Below are positions 1 through 9,361 of a stretch of DNA of 54,271 nt, piece by piece. The translations under genes were made by a program, and so were the position numbers. Source of the DNA: Hadesarchaea archaeon (GTDB lineage Archaea; Hadarchaeota; Hadarchaeia; Hadarchaeales; WYZ-LMO6); the NCBI GenBank assembly GCA_029259185.1, contig JAPDJF010000001.1, positions 73,156 through 127,426 of the forward strand, read 5' to 3'. The notes under the pieces were generated by a model. The model searched no databases. It was not told the DNA's origin and was given only the letters and a program-made list of their open reading frames with translations. Each line of letters starts with the position of its first letter. Positions within the stretch are counted from its first letter, which is position 1.

Positions 1-1
1 T

Positions 2-1042
2 GCGAGCGAGCGGAATCCCAAACGATTGCGTTTGGTTAGAGCGATCGGAAAGGGATTGAGGAAGGGAGAAGCATCTGAGGTGATGACTGGGAAGCCCATG
101 CCAAAAGGTGCGGATGCGGTGGTAATGGTAGAGCACACCGAGCGTAGGAGCGATTTGATCTACGTCTTTCAAGCCGTTACCCCTGGAAAGAACGTTTCGT
201 GCAGAGGGGAGGATATCCGTGCTGGAGAAGTCGCCCTACCACCGGGAAAAAAGCTCGGACCTCAAGATGTGGGCATGCTAGCATGTGTGGGTAAGCGCCA
301 TGTTAAGGTTCACAGGAGGCCCATCGTTTCGATTATCTCCACCGGATCGGAACTCAGATCGCCCGGTGCACCCCTTAGAGAGGGGGAGGTGTATGATATC
401 AATACCTACTCCTTAAGTTGCGCGGTTAGGTTTTGTGGAGGGGTACCGCGCTCTCTCGGGATATGTGGGGACGATCCTTCCTCATTGAGGAGAAAGCTGA
501 AGGAAGGACTGGAGGGGGATCTGATAATAGTTTCGGGTGGGAGTTCGGTTGGGGTCAAAGATTTCGTTCCGGAGGTTCTGGGAGAAGTTGGAGAGTTGCG
601 TTTCCATGGGGTTAACCTGAGACCGGGGGGACCAACTGCGTTCGGGGTGGTGAATGGAAAACCAGTTTTTTCGTTGGCCGGATTTCCGGTAGCTTCGCTG
701 GTCGCATTTGACATGCTGGTCAGACCGGCGCTACGGTTCATGCAGGGGCTGCCTCCGGATCGTGGATTCTTGAGGGTGAAGGCCTACCTCTCCTCTAAAG
801 TTGCCTCCACCTTGGGCAGAGTAGATATCGTTAGGGTGAAACTCTCGATCCAAGAGAAAGGACTCCTAGCCGAACCCCTCCGCGTGACCGGCTCGGGTAT
901 TTTGAGTTCAATGACGGGGGCAGACGGATTCTTGATCGTACCCGAGGACACGGAGGTTTTGGAGAAAGGGGATGAAGTAGAAGTGGAAGTTTGGGATTGG
1001 AATCAAAACAGAAATGGGGTAAGAACTCAGCTCGGTGAATGA
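2..1042 (+). CDS. moeA: Molybdopterin molybdenumtransferase MoeA (5' end outside window)
   Basis: MoeA inserts molybdate or tungstate into adenylylated molybdopterin in the last step of molybdenum/tungsten cofactor synthesis. The frame is open from base 2, and the residues before the first TTG ([14 protein letters not shown]) match MoeA domain sequence, so the gene starts upstream and roughly the first 60-70 residues are missing. Visible motifs are [17 protein letters not shown], the substrate-loop motif [16 protein letters not shown] and SLAGFPVAS, the archaeal version of the PGNP motif. The C-terminal barrel domain follows to the stop. The stop lies about 43 bases before the preferred aIF2-gamma start. 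Family assignment is secure; Mo versus W specificity cannot be read from sequence. Confidence 0.93.
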   Translation, partial: ASERNPKRLRLVRAIGKGLRKGEASEVMTGKPMPKGADAVVMVEHTERRSDLIYVFQAVTPGKNVSCRGEDIRAGEVALPPGKKLGPQDVGMLACVGKRHVKVHRRPIVSIISTGSELRSPGAPLREGEVYDINTYSLSCAVRFCGGVPRSLGICGDDPSSLRRKLKEGLEGDLIIVSGGSSVGVKDFVPEVLGEVGELRFHGVNLRPGGPTAFGVVNGKPVFSLAGFPVASLVAFDMLVRPALRFMQGLPPDRGFLRVKAYLSSKVASTLGRVDIVRVKLSIQEKGLLAEPLRVTGSGILSSMTGADGFLIVPEDTEVLEKGDEVEVEVWDWNQNRNGVRTQLGE

Positions 1043-1085
1043 AGTCGGTGTAAGTTATAATAGATATGCGGTTCAAAGAGGAGGT

Positions 1086-2303
1086 ATGCCGCAGGCGGTT
1101 GTGAACATAGGGCTCGTCGGTCATGTGGATCACGGGAAGACAACGTTAGTGGAATCTCTTTCTGGGATCTGGACGGACACACACAGCGAAGAGATCAAGC
1201 GGGGCATAACAATCCGCCTGGGGTACGCAGACGCTACTTTCATGCGTTGCCCGGAGTGTGGAAAATACAGCACGAAGAAGAAGTGCCCTTACTGTGGAGC
1301 TAGAACCGAGTTCTCGCGCAGGGTATCGTTCGTTGATGCTCCGGGTCATGAAGCCTTAATGGCCACCATGCTTTCTGGTGCCACGATTATGGATGGGGCC
1401 GCTCTCGTCATAGCGGCAAATGAGCCGTGTCCTCAGTCCCAAACCAAAGAACACTTGGCCGCATTGGATATAGCAGGAGTGCGTCACGTGGTTGTGGTTC
1501 AGAACAAGATCGAGCTCGTGTCGCGGGAGAAAGCTCTTGAGAATTACGAACAGATCAGGAGGTTCCTATCGACGACTTTCGCGAAGGATGCTCCCGTGAT
1601 ACCGGTCTCCGCCGTGCACCGAGCAAATGTTGATATCCTCATCGAGACGCTGGAGAAGCACATTCCCACACCTAGACGCGATCTCTCTAAACCCCCCCTG
1701 ATGTATGTCGCAAGATCCTTCGATATAAACAAGCCTGGAACAAAACCTGAGAACCTCGTGGGCGGTGTTGTCGGGGGGATGCTTTCTCAGGGAAAGCTTA
1801 GGGTGGGTGATGAAATAGAGATACGTCCTGGGCTTCAGCATCGAGGTGCTTGGACCCCCCTGAGAACCCGAGTGGCATCGATCCAGGCTGGAGGGGATCA
1901 GCTGGATGAGGCGGTCCCGGGTGGGCTGGTGGGGGTCTGCACAATGCTCGACCCCACCCTGACGAGGGCAGACCGCCTAGTTGGTTCGATAGTAGGGATC
2001 GAAGGAGAGTTGCCTCCTGTGTTCGACTCCCTTCAGCTTGAGATTCATCTCATGGAGCGGGTTGTGGGTCTTCCGGAGGAGTTGGAGGTCAAACCTTTGG
2101 TGAATGGGGAGCCCATAGTCCTGAACGTGGGCACCGCCACTACGGTGGGGACGGTCACGAAGGTGAGGGGTGATATCGCAGAGGTCAAGCTCAACCGCCA
2201 AGTTTGTGCTGATTACGGTTCTAGAGTCGCCATCAGTAGACGGGTTGGGGGGAGATGGAGACTCATCGGCCATGGGACGATCACATCAACTACCCCTCCC
2301 TAA
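1086..2303 (+). CDS. eif2g: Translation initiation factor aIF2 subunit gamma
   Basis: GTPase subunit of archaeal initiation factor 2, which delivers initiator Met-tRNA to the small ribosomal subunit. Sequence shows P-loop GHVDHGKT near the N-terminus, switch region [12 protein letters not shown], a zinc knuckle with Cys pairs CPECG and CPYCG, DAPGHE, NKIE, and the two following beta-barrel domains. ATG 1086 gives 405 aa, the usual size; a GTG at 1035 in the same frame would overlap moeA and add 17 residues without family support. The AGGAGGT lies directly against ATG 1086, an unusual spacing, so the start is not certain. The last residues (STTPP) and the stop codon come from an insertion-sequence end repeat, see 2286-2316. 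Confidence 0.95.
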   Translation: MPQAVVNIGLVGHVDHGKTTLVESLSGIWTDTHSEEIKRGITIRLGYADATFMRCPECGKYSTKKKCPYCGARTEFSRRVSFVDAPGHEALMATMLSGATIMDGAALVIAANEPCPQSQTKEHLAALDIAGVRHVVVVQNKIELVSREKALENYEQIRRFLSTTFAKDAPVIPVSAVHRANVDILIETLEKHIPTPRRDLSKPPLMYVARSFDINKPGTKPENLVGGVVGGMLSQGKLRVGDEIEIRPGLQHRGAWTPLRTRVASIQAGGDQLDEAVPGGLVGVCTMLDPTLTRADRLVGSIVGIEGELPPVFDSLQLEIHLMERVVGLPEELEVKPLVNGEPIVLNVGTATTVGTVTKVRGDIAEVKLNRQVCADYGSRVAISRRVGGRWRLIGHGTITSTTPP

Positions 2304-2316
2304 AGGAAGGGGCTTG
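2286..2316 (-). repeat. IS200/IS605-type right-end hairpin, copy 1
   Basis: This 31-base segment is identical to 54146-54176. It folds into a stem (CCCCTCC with GGAAGGGG, one mismatch, TAAA loop) and on the reverse strand ends in GTAGTTGA, the form seen after tnpB genes of IS605-type elements. The second copy lies at the end of a real TnpB reading frame, which sets the orientation. Here the 170 bases to the right (2317-2483) hold only degenerate sequence with no intact TnpB. The repeat supplies the final codons and TAA stop of the aIF2-gamma gene. Confidence 0.8.
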
Positions 2317-2483
2317 CAAGCGATCATCACGTCCGAAGACACTCAAACCCGTATAGGGCTGACGGCGGCCAGTTCAGAGCGGGCCTGCTTGACTCCTCCG
2401 CTCGCTTCGATCCGGAGCCTTATTCGGGCTTCCGGACATCCGGCCCCAAAAAATTTTTCTTGAAAGATGTTCATCATTGCTTG

Positions 2484-2687
2484 ATGGATAAGAGGGTTTG
2501 TGCGGTAGAGGAAAACAGGGATAAGTGTCCATGCACCTACGAACCTTGTTCCAAGAAGGGAATTTGTTGTGAATGTTTGCGGTATCATTGGGAGAGAATG
2601 GAGCTTCCGGCTTGTTTCTTCCCTCCCGAAGTCGAGCGCACTTACGACCGCTCGCTCGGACGGTTCATCCGCTGTTACTCCAAGTAG
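2484..2687 (+). CDS. Small cysteine-rich protein, DUF6485-like
   Basis: A 67-residue protein with eight cysteines in the first half, including [19 protein letters not shown] and a later PACFFP, followed by a YDRS segment. This pattern resembles a family of small conserved Cys-rich proteins of unknown function (DUF6485, recalled from its CxCxxxPC...CCxC signature). The cysteine spacing suggests a metal site, probably zinc or an Fe-S cluster, but that is inference. ATG 2484 is preferred over the in-frame TTG 2460. The 3' end overlaps the convergent rpe gene by 23 bases. No function can be stated. Confidence 0.7.
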   Translation: MDKRVCAVEENRDKCPCTYEPCSKKGICCECLRYHWERMELPACFFPPEVERTYDRSLGRFIRCYSK

Positions 2688-3339
2688 AAGCACTCCGTCG
2701 AAGTTTCTCTATCGCGAGCTTCCTGTTCTTCCCGCCGTAAATGGCATTTCCCGCGACGAGCACGTTAGCTCCAGCCCTCACCGCTAGTGGTGCGGTCTCT
2801 TCAGATATCCCCCCATCGACGGCAAGGTCGATCGAGCCTCCTTTGTCGTCTATCTTCCTCCTAGCTCTTTTGATCTTTGGTACCATGCTCTTGAGAAAGG
2901 TTTGTCCTCCAAACCCTGGATGAACGGTCATGATCAAGAGCATGTCGATCTTATCAAGCATGGGTTCCACGGTACGGAGGGGGGTTTCGGGATTCAATGC
3001 GATTCCGACCTCAGCCCCGAGTTTCCTGATGGTAGAAATTGTGTGTTCAAGGTGTTTGCATGCTTCCACATGCACGGTCACGATGTCTCCTCCGGCCTCC
3101 ACGAATCTCTTCAAGTACTTCTCAGGGTTTTCTATCATGAGATGTACGTTGAAGGGTAACCTGCTTTTGTCTCTCAGTGCTTCGACCACCAGCGGACCAA
3201 AGGTTATGTTTGGAACGAAGTGCCCATCCATTACGTCCCAGTGAATGAGATCAGCTCCGCCCTCCTCGACCGCTTTTATTTCATCCTCGAGCTTGCTGAA
3301 GTCTGCCGAGAGCACCGAGGGAGCGATCTTGACCCTCAT
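2665..3339 (-). CDS. rpe: Ribulose-phosphate 3-epimerase
   Basis: Interconverts ribulose 5-phosphate and xylulose 5-phosphate in the non-oxidative pentose phosphate pathway. The 224-residue TIM barrel shows all family motifs: [10 protein letters not shown] at the N-terminus, [16 protein letters not shown] with metal-binding His and catalytic Asp, [17 protein letters not shown] and the C-terminal catalytic VDGGI with a phosphate-binding loop after it. It overlaps the upstream transketolase C-terminal subunit by four bases (ATGA), so the three genes tktN-tktC-rpe form one reverse-strand operon that makes and rearranges pentose phosphates. Rpe is not universal in archaea, many of which use the ribulose monophosphate pathway instead. 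Confidence 0.95.
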   Translation of the reverse strand: MRVKIAPSVLSADFSKLEDEIKAVEEGGADLIHWDVMDGHFVPNITFGPLVVEALRDKSRLPFNVHLMIENPEKYLKRFVEAGGDIVTVHVEACKHLEHTISTIRKLGAEVGIALNPETPLRTVEPMLDKIDMLLIMTVHPGFGGQTFLKSMVPKIKRARRKIDDKGGSIDLAVDGGISEETAPLAVRAGANVLVAGNAIYGGKNRKLAIEKLRRSASTWSNSG

Positions 3340-4340
3340 CTCTTCATCTTCAGAACTTCCCTCACGGCCTTTTCAATGTGTTGGGATGTGAGCCCATATC
3401 TCTCATAGAGTTTTCTCCACGGTCCGGATTCCCCATATTCGTCTCGCACTCCTATCCTCCTCAGCGGGGTAGGGCGGTTTTCCGCGAGTACTTCCGTTAC
3501 CGCCCCCCCAAGCCCTCCGATCACGCTGTGGTCCTCAGCCGTGACCAACGCATTCGTCTCGACCGCAGCTTTCAGCACGGTCCTCTCGTCCAACGGCTTC
3601 ACGGTGTGCATGTTGATGACTCCAACATCTAGGTTTTCCATCTTCAGGTTCGAAGCGGCGACCAAGGCTTCAGCGACTAGGGGACCGGTTGCAATGATGG
3701 TTGCGTCTCCTCCATCTTCTAGGGTGACGCTTTTCCCTATCTCAAACTTGAGCTGATGACCAGAGTACCTGTATCCTTCCTCATACACGAGGGGGGTCTT
3801 GGGACGTGTGAGCCTAACGAAGGTGGGCCCCTGATGTTTAGCCACGGCCATGATAGCCATCTCGGTTTCGATGGCATCGGCCGGAACGACGACGGTGGTG
3901 TTGGGCAAGGCACGCATGATGGCGATATCCCAGAGGCAGAAGTGAGAGGCCCCATCCTCACCAACCGTGAGTCCGCCATGGGTGACCACGATTTTCACGT
4001 TGAGCTTCGGGTAGGCGATCGATTGCTTGAACTGACTCAGACCTTTCTCGGTACCGAAGACCGAGAACGTGCTCACGAAAGGGATCTTCCCAGCAGAGGC
4101 TAAGCCAGCTGCGATTCCCATCAGGTTGGCCTCCGCAACACCAACATTAAAAAACCTCTCTGGAAACCTCTCAGCGAAGACCGAAGTTTTGGTCGAGGTC
4201 GAGAGATCCGCATCCAGTACTACGATGCTTGAATCTTTCTCCCCAAGCTCTGCGAGCGTCCTGCCATACGCTTCTCTCATGAGAGCCTCTTGCCTGGTCT
4301 CTAGGTTGAATCCCTTACTCCTGTCTTTCACCTTCTCCAC
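3336..4340 (-). CDS. tktB: Transketolase, C-terminal subunit
   Basis: C-terminal half of a split transketolase (334 aa), carrying the pyrimidine-binding and C-terminal domains. Visible features are the cofactor-activating Glu in FFNVGVAEANLMGIAAGLA, the segment THGGLTVGEDGASHFCLWDIAIMR with substrate-contacting residues (written here in parts: THGGLTVGEDG, then ASHFCLWD), VRLTRP, and the C-terminal domain VINMHTVKPLDE. Split transketolases encoded by two adjacent genes are usual in archaea and some bacteria. It overlaps the N-terminal-subunit gene by 26 bases and rpe by 4, so translational coupling is likely. Acts in the cytoplasm with the N-terminal subunit. Confidence 0.94.
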   Translation of the reverse strand: MEKVKDRSKGFNLETRQEALMREAYGRTLAELGEKDSSIVVLDADLSTSTKTSVFAERFPERFFNVGVAEANLMGIAAGLASAGKIPFVSTFSVFGTEKGLSQFKQSIAYPKLNVKIVVTHGGLTVGEDGASHFCLWDIAIMRALPNTTVVVPADAIETEMAIMAVAKHQGPTFVRLTRPKTPLVYEEGYRYSGHQLKFEIGKSVTLEDGGDATIIATGPLVAEALVAASNLKMENLDVGVINMHTVKPLDERTVLKAAVETNALVTAEDHSVIGGLGGAVTEVLAENRPTPLRRIGVRDEYGESGPWRKLYERYGLTSQHIEKAVREVLKMKR

Positions 4341-5190
4341 CCCTATCGAGTTCTTCCAGAGCTTTTTGGAGTTCGTCTTCCGTCAAGGCTTTTCCATGGT
4401 ATTTCACTTGATTTTCCATGAATGAAACCCCTTTCCCCTTCACGGTGTGGGCTATTATCACGGTAGGTTTGTGTTTGATCTTTTCCGCCGCGTCCAGCGC
4501 CTCTAAGATCTGGAGCATGTCGTGACCATCGATTTCCATCACGTGCCACCCGAAAGCTTTCCATTTCTCGTTCAGGGGTTCCAGACGCAAGATCTTCTCG
4601 GTAGGGCCGTCCAGCTGGATCATATTCCTATCGACGATGGCGAGGAGGTTGTCCACTTCGTAGTGAGCTCCGGCCATTGCCGCTTCCCACACCTGCCCCT
4701 CGTTCATCTCCCCATCCCCCATGAGAACGTACACACGATACTCCCTGCGGTCGAGTCTTGCAGCGAGTGCCATCCCGCACCCTATGGAGAGCCCCTGGCC
4801 CAGAGATCCGGTCGATGCCTCTATCCCGGGGGTAGTATTCATATCCGGGTGGCCTTGGAGGATGCTTCCACATTTTCTCAGATCCCGAAGGGCCTCACGG
4901 CTGAAGAACCCGGCCATCGAGAGGGCGGAGTATAGGGCGGGGCAGGCGTGTCCTTTGGAGAGGATGAACCTGTCTCGATCTTCCCAGCCCGGATTTTCGG
5001 GGTCGTACCGGAGGTGATGGAAGTACAGAGCGGCAAGCAAGTCCGCACATGATAGGGATCCTCCTGGATGTCCAGATCCCGCCCTCGTGGTCATCGTTAG
5101 CACATCCCTCCGGATGGAGAGGGCTGTCTTCTTGAGTTTCCTTATCAAGCCGGGATCATGTGGCTCGGATTTCCGATCGAAAACGACCAT
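4315..5190 (-). CDS. tktA: Transketolase, N-terminal subunit
   Basis: N-terminal, diphosphate-binding half of the split transketolase (291 aa from ATG 5190). It shows RAGSGHPGGSLSCAD, SKGHACPALYSALS, QGHPDMNTTPGIEASTGSLG and the thiamine-diphosphate motif beginning GDGEMNEGQVWEAAM and ending in DRN about 27 residues later. A longer frame reaches 5271, but its extra N-terminus does not look like the family and would overlap kae1, so ATG 5190 is chosen. First gene of the tktN-tktC-rpe operon, divergent from kae1 across a 50-base AT-rich gap. Confidence 0.94.
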   Translation of the reverse strand: MVVFDRKSEPHDPGLIRKLKKTALSIRRDVLTMTTRAGSGHPGGSLSCADLLAALYFHHLRYDPENPGWEDRDRFILSKGHACPALYSALSMAGFFSREALRDLRKCGSILQGHPDMNTTPGIEASTGSLGQGLSIGCGMALAARLDRREYRVYVLMGDGEMNEGQVWEAAMAGAHYEVDNLLAIVDRNMIQLDGPTEKILRLEPLNEKWKAFGWHVMEIDGHDMLQILEALDAAEKIKHKPTVIIAHTVKGKGVSFMENQVKYHGKALTEDELQKALEELDRGGEGERQE

Positions 5191-5225
5191 ATAGGTCGGA
5201 TTTGAATTTTGATATTGCAAGTTAA

Positions 5226-6224
<999 letters not shown>

Positions 6225-6291
6225 GGTTGGCGATATCCACTATCTTCGGTGAGAGCTTAAAAGCGAGAGTTGCTGAGTCGGTTAGGGCAAC

Positions 6292-6972
6292 ATGTTGATG
6301 AAAAAAGGTGCAGAGGCGAACCTCTACCTTGAACCCTTCTCGATCCAGCTTCATCCTTTCGGGGAGGGGAGGGTGGTGGTTAAGCATCGTGTCTCCAAGC
6401 GGTATCGGGTTCGGGAGCTGGATTTTAGGCTCAGGGAGGCAAGGACATCCTTGGAGGCCAGTCTGCTCGCGGATGCCAAACGTGCTGGGGTGTTCGTTCC
6501 CACCGTGTATGAGGTGGACAGAAAAAACATGAGGATAGTGATGGAGCACGTGGAGGGTGAACAGGTGAAAACGGTGCTCGAAAGGCTCGATGAGGAGGAG
6601 AGATGGAAGCTGTGCAGGACTATAGGCAGGTGTATAGCACGTCTCCATCGCTCGGGCATAATTCACGGAGATCTCACGACCTCAAACATGGTGCTCACCC
6701 CCGATGGACAGGTCTATCTCGTGGATTTCGGGCTGGGAGAATACGACCGATCGGTCGAGTCCCGGGGGGTAGACCTTCACTTGCTTAAGAGGGCTCTCCA
6801 GAGCGTCCACTTCAGAGTGGCAGAGCGAGCGTACCGTGAGGTTTTATCCGGTTACGCACGAGAGTTCGGGGAGGGCTCGAGCGAAGTAATCAGGCGCGTA
6901 GAGGAGATTGAGCGGAGGGGAAGATACGTCGGGAGGGAGAACCGTGGCACTGTACTTCGTCACAGGAAATAG
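6292..6972 (+). CDS. bud32: KEOPS complex kinase/ATPase Bud32
   Basis: Small RIO-related kinase of the KEOPS complex that stimulates Kae1. The 226-residue protein starts GAEANLYLE and VVVKHRVSKRYR (Lys of the ATP site), has MEHVEGE, the catalytic loop HGDLTTSNMVL and the metal motif VDFGLG, then the C-terminal ESRGVDLHLLKRAL. All are typical of Bud32. A TATA-like CTTAAAAGC lies at 6256-6264, about 32 bases before ATG 6292, so it may have its own promoter as well as following kae1. The C-terminus overlaps the next gene by 29 bases. Confidence 0.95.
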   Translation: MLMKKGAEANLYLEPFSIQLHPFGEGRVVVKHRVSKRYRVRELDFRLREARTSLEASLLADAKRAGVFVPTVYEVDRKNMRIVMEHVEGEQVKTVLERLDEEERWKLCRTIGRCIARLHRSGIIHGDLTTSNMVLTPDGQVYLVDFGLGEYDRSVESRGVDLHLLKRALQSVHFRVAERAYREVLSGYAREFGEGSSEVIRRVEEIERRGRYVGRENRGTVLRHRK

Positions 6973-7522
6973 AGGCAAGTTCAGAGAGGTGAGTGAGATG
7001 GCTAAGAAGTATGGTCTGGTGCTCGAGCAGAGCGAGATCCCATACATTGAGATCCAAGCCGAGGATCTGAAAGAGGTAGCGAAGGTTGGGGTTCAGCAGG
7101 CTTTCGCCATGCTGAAGCGTCCTTGTTTCGTAGAGGACTCTGGTCTGTACATCCACTCCCTCGGTGGGTTCCCCGGTCCGTATTCGAAGTATGTGTACCT
7201 CACGATAGGCAATGAGGGAATTCTGAAGCTAATGAGTGGATTCAGTCACAGGGGGGCGGAGTTCAGGTGTAGCGTGGGATACTGTGAGAAGGCGGATGAG
7301 CCCGTGGTCTTCGAAGGCAAGGTGATGGGGAGGATCTCCACCGAGCTTAGGGGATCGGGAGGATTCGGCTTCGACCCGATTTTCATCCCGGAAGAAGGTG
7401 ATGGGAGAACCTTTGCGGAGATGTCGGTTGAGGAGAAAAATGCTCTTTCCCATCGGGGGAGAGCAATCGAAGAGTTCTTTAGATGGTATGTAATTCATAG
7501 AAGAGAACGATCCGGTGAGTGA
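6944..7522 (+). CDS. rdgB: Non-canonical purine NTP pyrophosphatase (XTP/dITP), RdgB/HAM1 family
   Basis: Hydrolyses XTP, ITP and dITP to monophosphates, keeping damaged purines out of nucleic acids. Characteristic segments are the N-terminal [45 protein letters not shown] and [21 protein letters not shown] 6944 (192 aa) is chosen: it begins exactly at the ALYFVTGN strand and has GGGAGGGA five bases upstream. The earlier in-frame ATG 6908 would overlap bud32 by 65 bases and add a non-conserved tail. The stop overlaps a possible GTG start of the S15 gene. Confidence 0.94.
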   Translation: MALYFVTGNRGKFREVSEMAKKYGLVLEQSEIPYIEIQAEDLKEVAKVGVQQAFAMLKRPCFVEDSGLYIHSLGGFPGPYSKYVYLTIGNEGILKLMSGFSHRGAEFRCSVGYCEKADEPVVFEGKVMGRISTELRGSGGFGFDPIFIPEEGDGRTFAEMSVEEKNALSHRGRAIEEFFRWYVIHRRERSGE

Positions 7523-7527
7523 AATCG

Positions 7528-7920
7528 ATGAACGAAGGCGAAACCTTGAGCCCAGCAGATGTTGAGGAGTTAGTGGCCAAGCTTGCTAGGGAAGGGCATC
7601 CTCCGAGTCGCATCGGGCTCATATTGCGAGACCTCCACGGGATAGGTTCCGTCAAGCGGGTGGTTGGCAAAAGCGTTACCCAGATCCTTGAAGCTCATGG
7701 AATGAAAAGAGAGGTACCGGAGGACTTGGCCAACCTCATCAGAAAGGCGGTCCGGTTGTACAGACACCTGGAGAAGAACAGGAAGGATAAGGTATCGCGA
7801 CGTTCGCTTGAGATAACCGAGCAGAAGATCAAGAGGCTCTCTAAATACTACGTGCGAACCGGGAAGCTCCCCAAAGGCTGGCGCTACGACAGAGATAAGG
7901 CGCCCCTGCTCGTGAAATGA
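7528..7920 (+). CDS. rps15: Small ribosomal subunit protein S15
   Basis: Archaeal/eukaryotic-type S15 (eukaryotic S13), binding the central domain of 16S rRNA. The body matches the family: [55 protein letters not shown] and the end [15 protein letters not shown]. With 130 residues it lacks the basic N-terminal stretch (MHSRRKGKSGS type) found in most archaeal S15 proteins. An in-frame TGA at 7516-7518 blocks any longer frame, so the shortening is real or due to an error upstream. GTG 7519 is an alternative start. Followed after 7 bases by the RecJ-like nuclease, a common archaeal pairing. Confidence 0.93.
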   Translation: MNEGETLSPADVEELVAKLAREGHPPSRIGLILRDLHGIGSVKRVVGKSVTQILEAHGMKREVPEDLANLIRKAVRLYRHLEKNRKDKVSRRSLEITEQKIKRLSKYYVRTGKLPKGWRYDRDKAPLLVK

Positions 7921-7927
7921 TGAAAAG

Positions 7928-9325
7928 GTGGAAACGTTGCGTCCGGAGATTTCAGCATTCGAGAAGAAGGCGGGAGAAATAGCAAGTTTCTTGGAGGAAA
8001 AGCTTGAGGACAGGCCCACGATAGACATCTTCACCCACGCTGATGCTGATGGGATCTCGGCTGCGAGCATCTTCGCCACGTGTTTGCACGTGAACGACGT
8101 GCCTTTCCGGATAAAATTTACCCGCCCATTTGGAGCTCGGGGGATACTCGAACTCGGAAAGCTGGACGATGGGAAGAGGTTCTTCGTCTTTATAGATCAG
8201 GGAAGTAGAGAGATCCCGACCATCCGGAAGGCTATATTCAGCAAGGGGCATGATGTGCTCGTCTTGGATCACCATCCGGGTGGGCCTGTGGATGAGCCTG
8301 GCTTGATGTATTTGAACCCACACTTGATGGGAATGAACGGGGCGAAGGAGGCGTGTGCTTCGACTGTCGTCTATTCGGTGGTAGAGAAAATAGATGAGAG
8401 AGTCAAGCATCAGGTGTGGCTGGCCCTCGTTGGGGCGATAGGGGATCGTCAAGAATTTCCGAGCGGATTCACCGGCATAAACGAGATACTCTTCAGGAAG
8501 GCGGTGGAGAGGGGAGTGGTGACGGTGAAGGAGGGGCTAAAACTCCTCGACCGCGAATTCTTCCCCGCAGCCGAGTGTTTGAGGCTTTCGGTCAGACCGT
8601 ACCTCCCAAACGTTTCGGGTAATCCCAGCGCGTGTGTTGAATTAGTTCAGATGGTGGGTGTCCCTTCTTCCTTGTCGATAGATGAACTCGGTATTGAGAA
8701 GGAAAAACTTCTGTGTGATGCGTTGATCGCTAGGCTAGGGATCCCCGAGAGCGATTTCCATCACGTGGTGTGGGGTCCTGTGTATTACCTCAAAAAGCAC
8801 AAAGAGTTTCCTAACCTCCGCAAATGGGCTGTGGCCCTTGACGCGAGTGACACCTACGAGAAGCCGGAGATCGGGTTCGCGGCCAACATGGGCGACGAGG
8901 AGGCGAGAGATGAATGCCTCCTTTTGCTTCAAGGATTCGAGCGCAGGATGCTTGAGAACATGGAGTGGCTCAAACGCAATGTGAGGTCTTTTGAGGTTAC
9001 CTCCAAGGCGAGGTACGTTCGGGTGGGGAAGGAGGTTCCGGCTTCGGAGATGGGTGAAATGCTCTCTCTCGCCTTGGAGTCGAGGCTCGTTGAGGCGGAT
9101 CGTCCCGTGATAGGGTTAGCGGAGGCAAGCGAAGATGAAATGAAGATTTCTGGAAGGGCCACCTTTGACTTGACTGCTGGTGGGATAGACATCGGAAAGG
9201 CGATGAGCGAAGCGGCAAAAGCCGTCGGCGGGGAGGGAGGAGGACACGATGTTTCAGGTGCTGCTTACGTGCCTAGAGATAGAGTTGATGACTTCATCCG
9301 GGTGCTTGAGCAAAACCTGGGCTAA
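7928..9325 (+). CDS. recJ: RecJ-like single-strand exonuclease (DHH family, GAN/Cdc45-related)
   Basis: A 465-residue DHH-superfamily phosphoesterase. It shows motif I HADADGISAASIFA, the Asp motif FFVFIDQGS, motif III VLVLDHHPGG, a later Asp in ALVGAIGDRQE, and a C-terminal DHHA1-like domain with GGEGGGHDVSGAAY, the glycine/His substrate loop. Archaeal proteins of this type are 5'-3' single-strand exonucleases, and some bind GINS at the replication fork; the exact role here is inferred. All metal-binding residues appear present, so it should be active rather than a Cdc45-like scaffold. GTG 7928 follows rps15 by seven bases. Confidence 0.9.
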   Translation: METLRPEISAFEKKAGEIASFLEEKLEDRPTIDIFTHADADGISAASIFATCLHVNDVPFRIKFTRPFGARGILELGKLDDGKRFFVFIDQGSREIPTIRKAIFSKGHDVLVLDHHPGGPVDEPGLMYLNPHLMGMNGAKEACASTVVYSVVEKIDERVKHQVWLALVGAIGDRQEFPSGFTGINEILFRKAVERGVVTVKEGLKLLDREFFPAAECLRLSVRPYLPNVSGNPSACVELVQMVGVPSSLSIDELGIEKEKLLCDALIARLGIPESDFHHVVWGPVYYLKKHKEFPNLRKWAVALDASDTYEKPEIGFAANMGDEEARDECLLLLQGFERRMLENMEWLKRNVRSFEVTSKARYVRVGKEVPASEMGEMLSLALESRLVEADRPVIGLAEASEDEMKISGRATFDLTAGGIDIGKAMSEAAKAVGGEGGGHDVSGAAYVPRDRVDDFIRVLEQNLG

Positions 9326-9333
9326 GAGCTATG

Positions 9334-9341
9334 TTTTTAAC
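9334..9341 (+). promoter_or_regulatory. Putative TATA box for eno
   Basis: TTTTTAAC centred about 25 bases before ATG 9362, the spacing expected for a leaderless archaeal transcript. It lies just after the recJ stop. No start-site data. Confidence 0.45.
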
Positions 9342-9361
9342 GATCCTGGGGAAGTCGGTTG

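Noticed and set aside
26..1042. TTG at 26 as the real start of moeA
   Set aside because: Codons before it continue MoeA-like sequence to the window edge, so the gene starts upstream.
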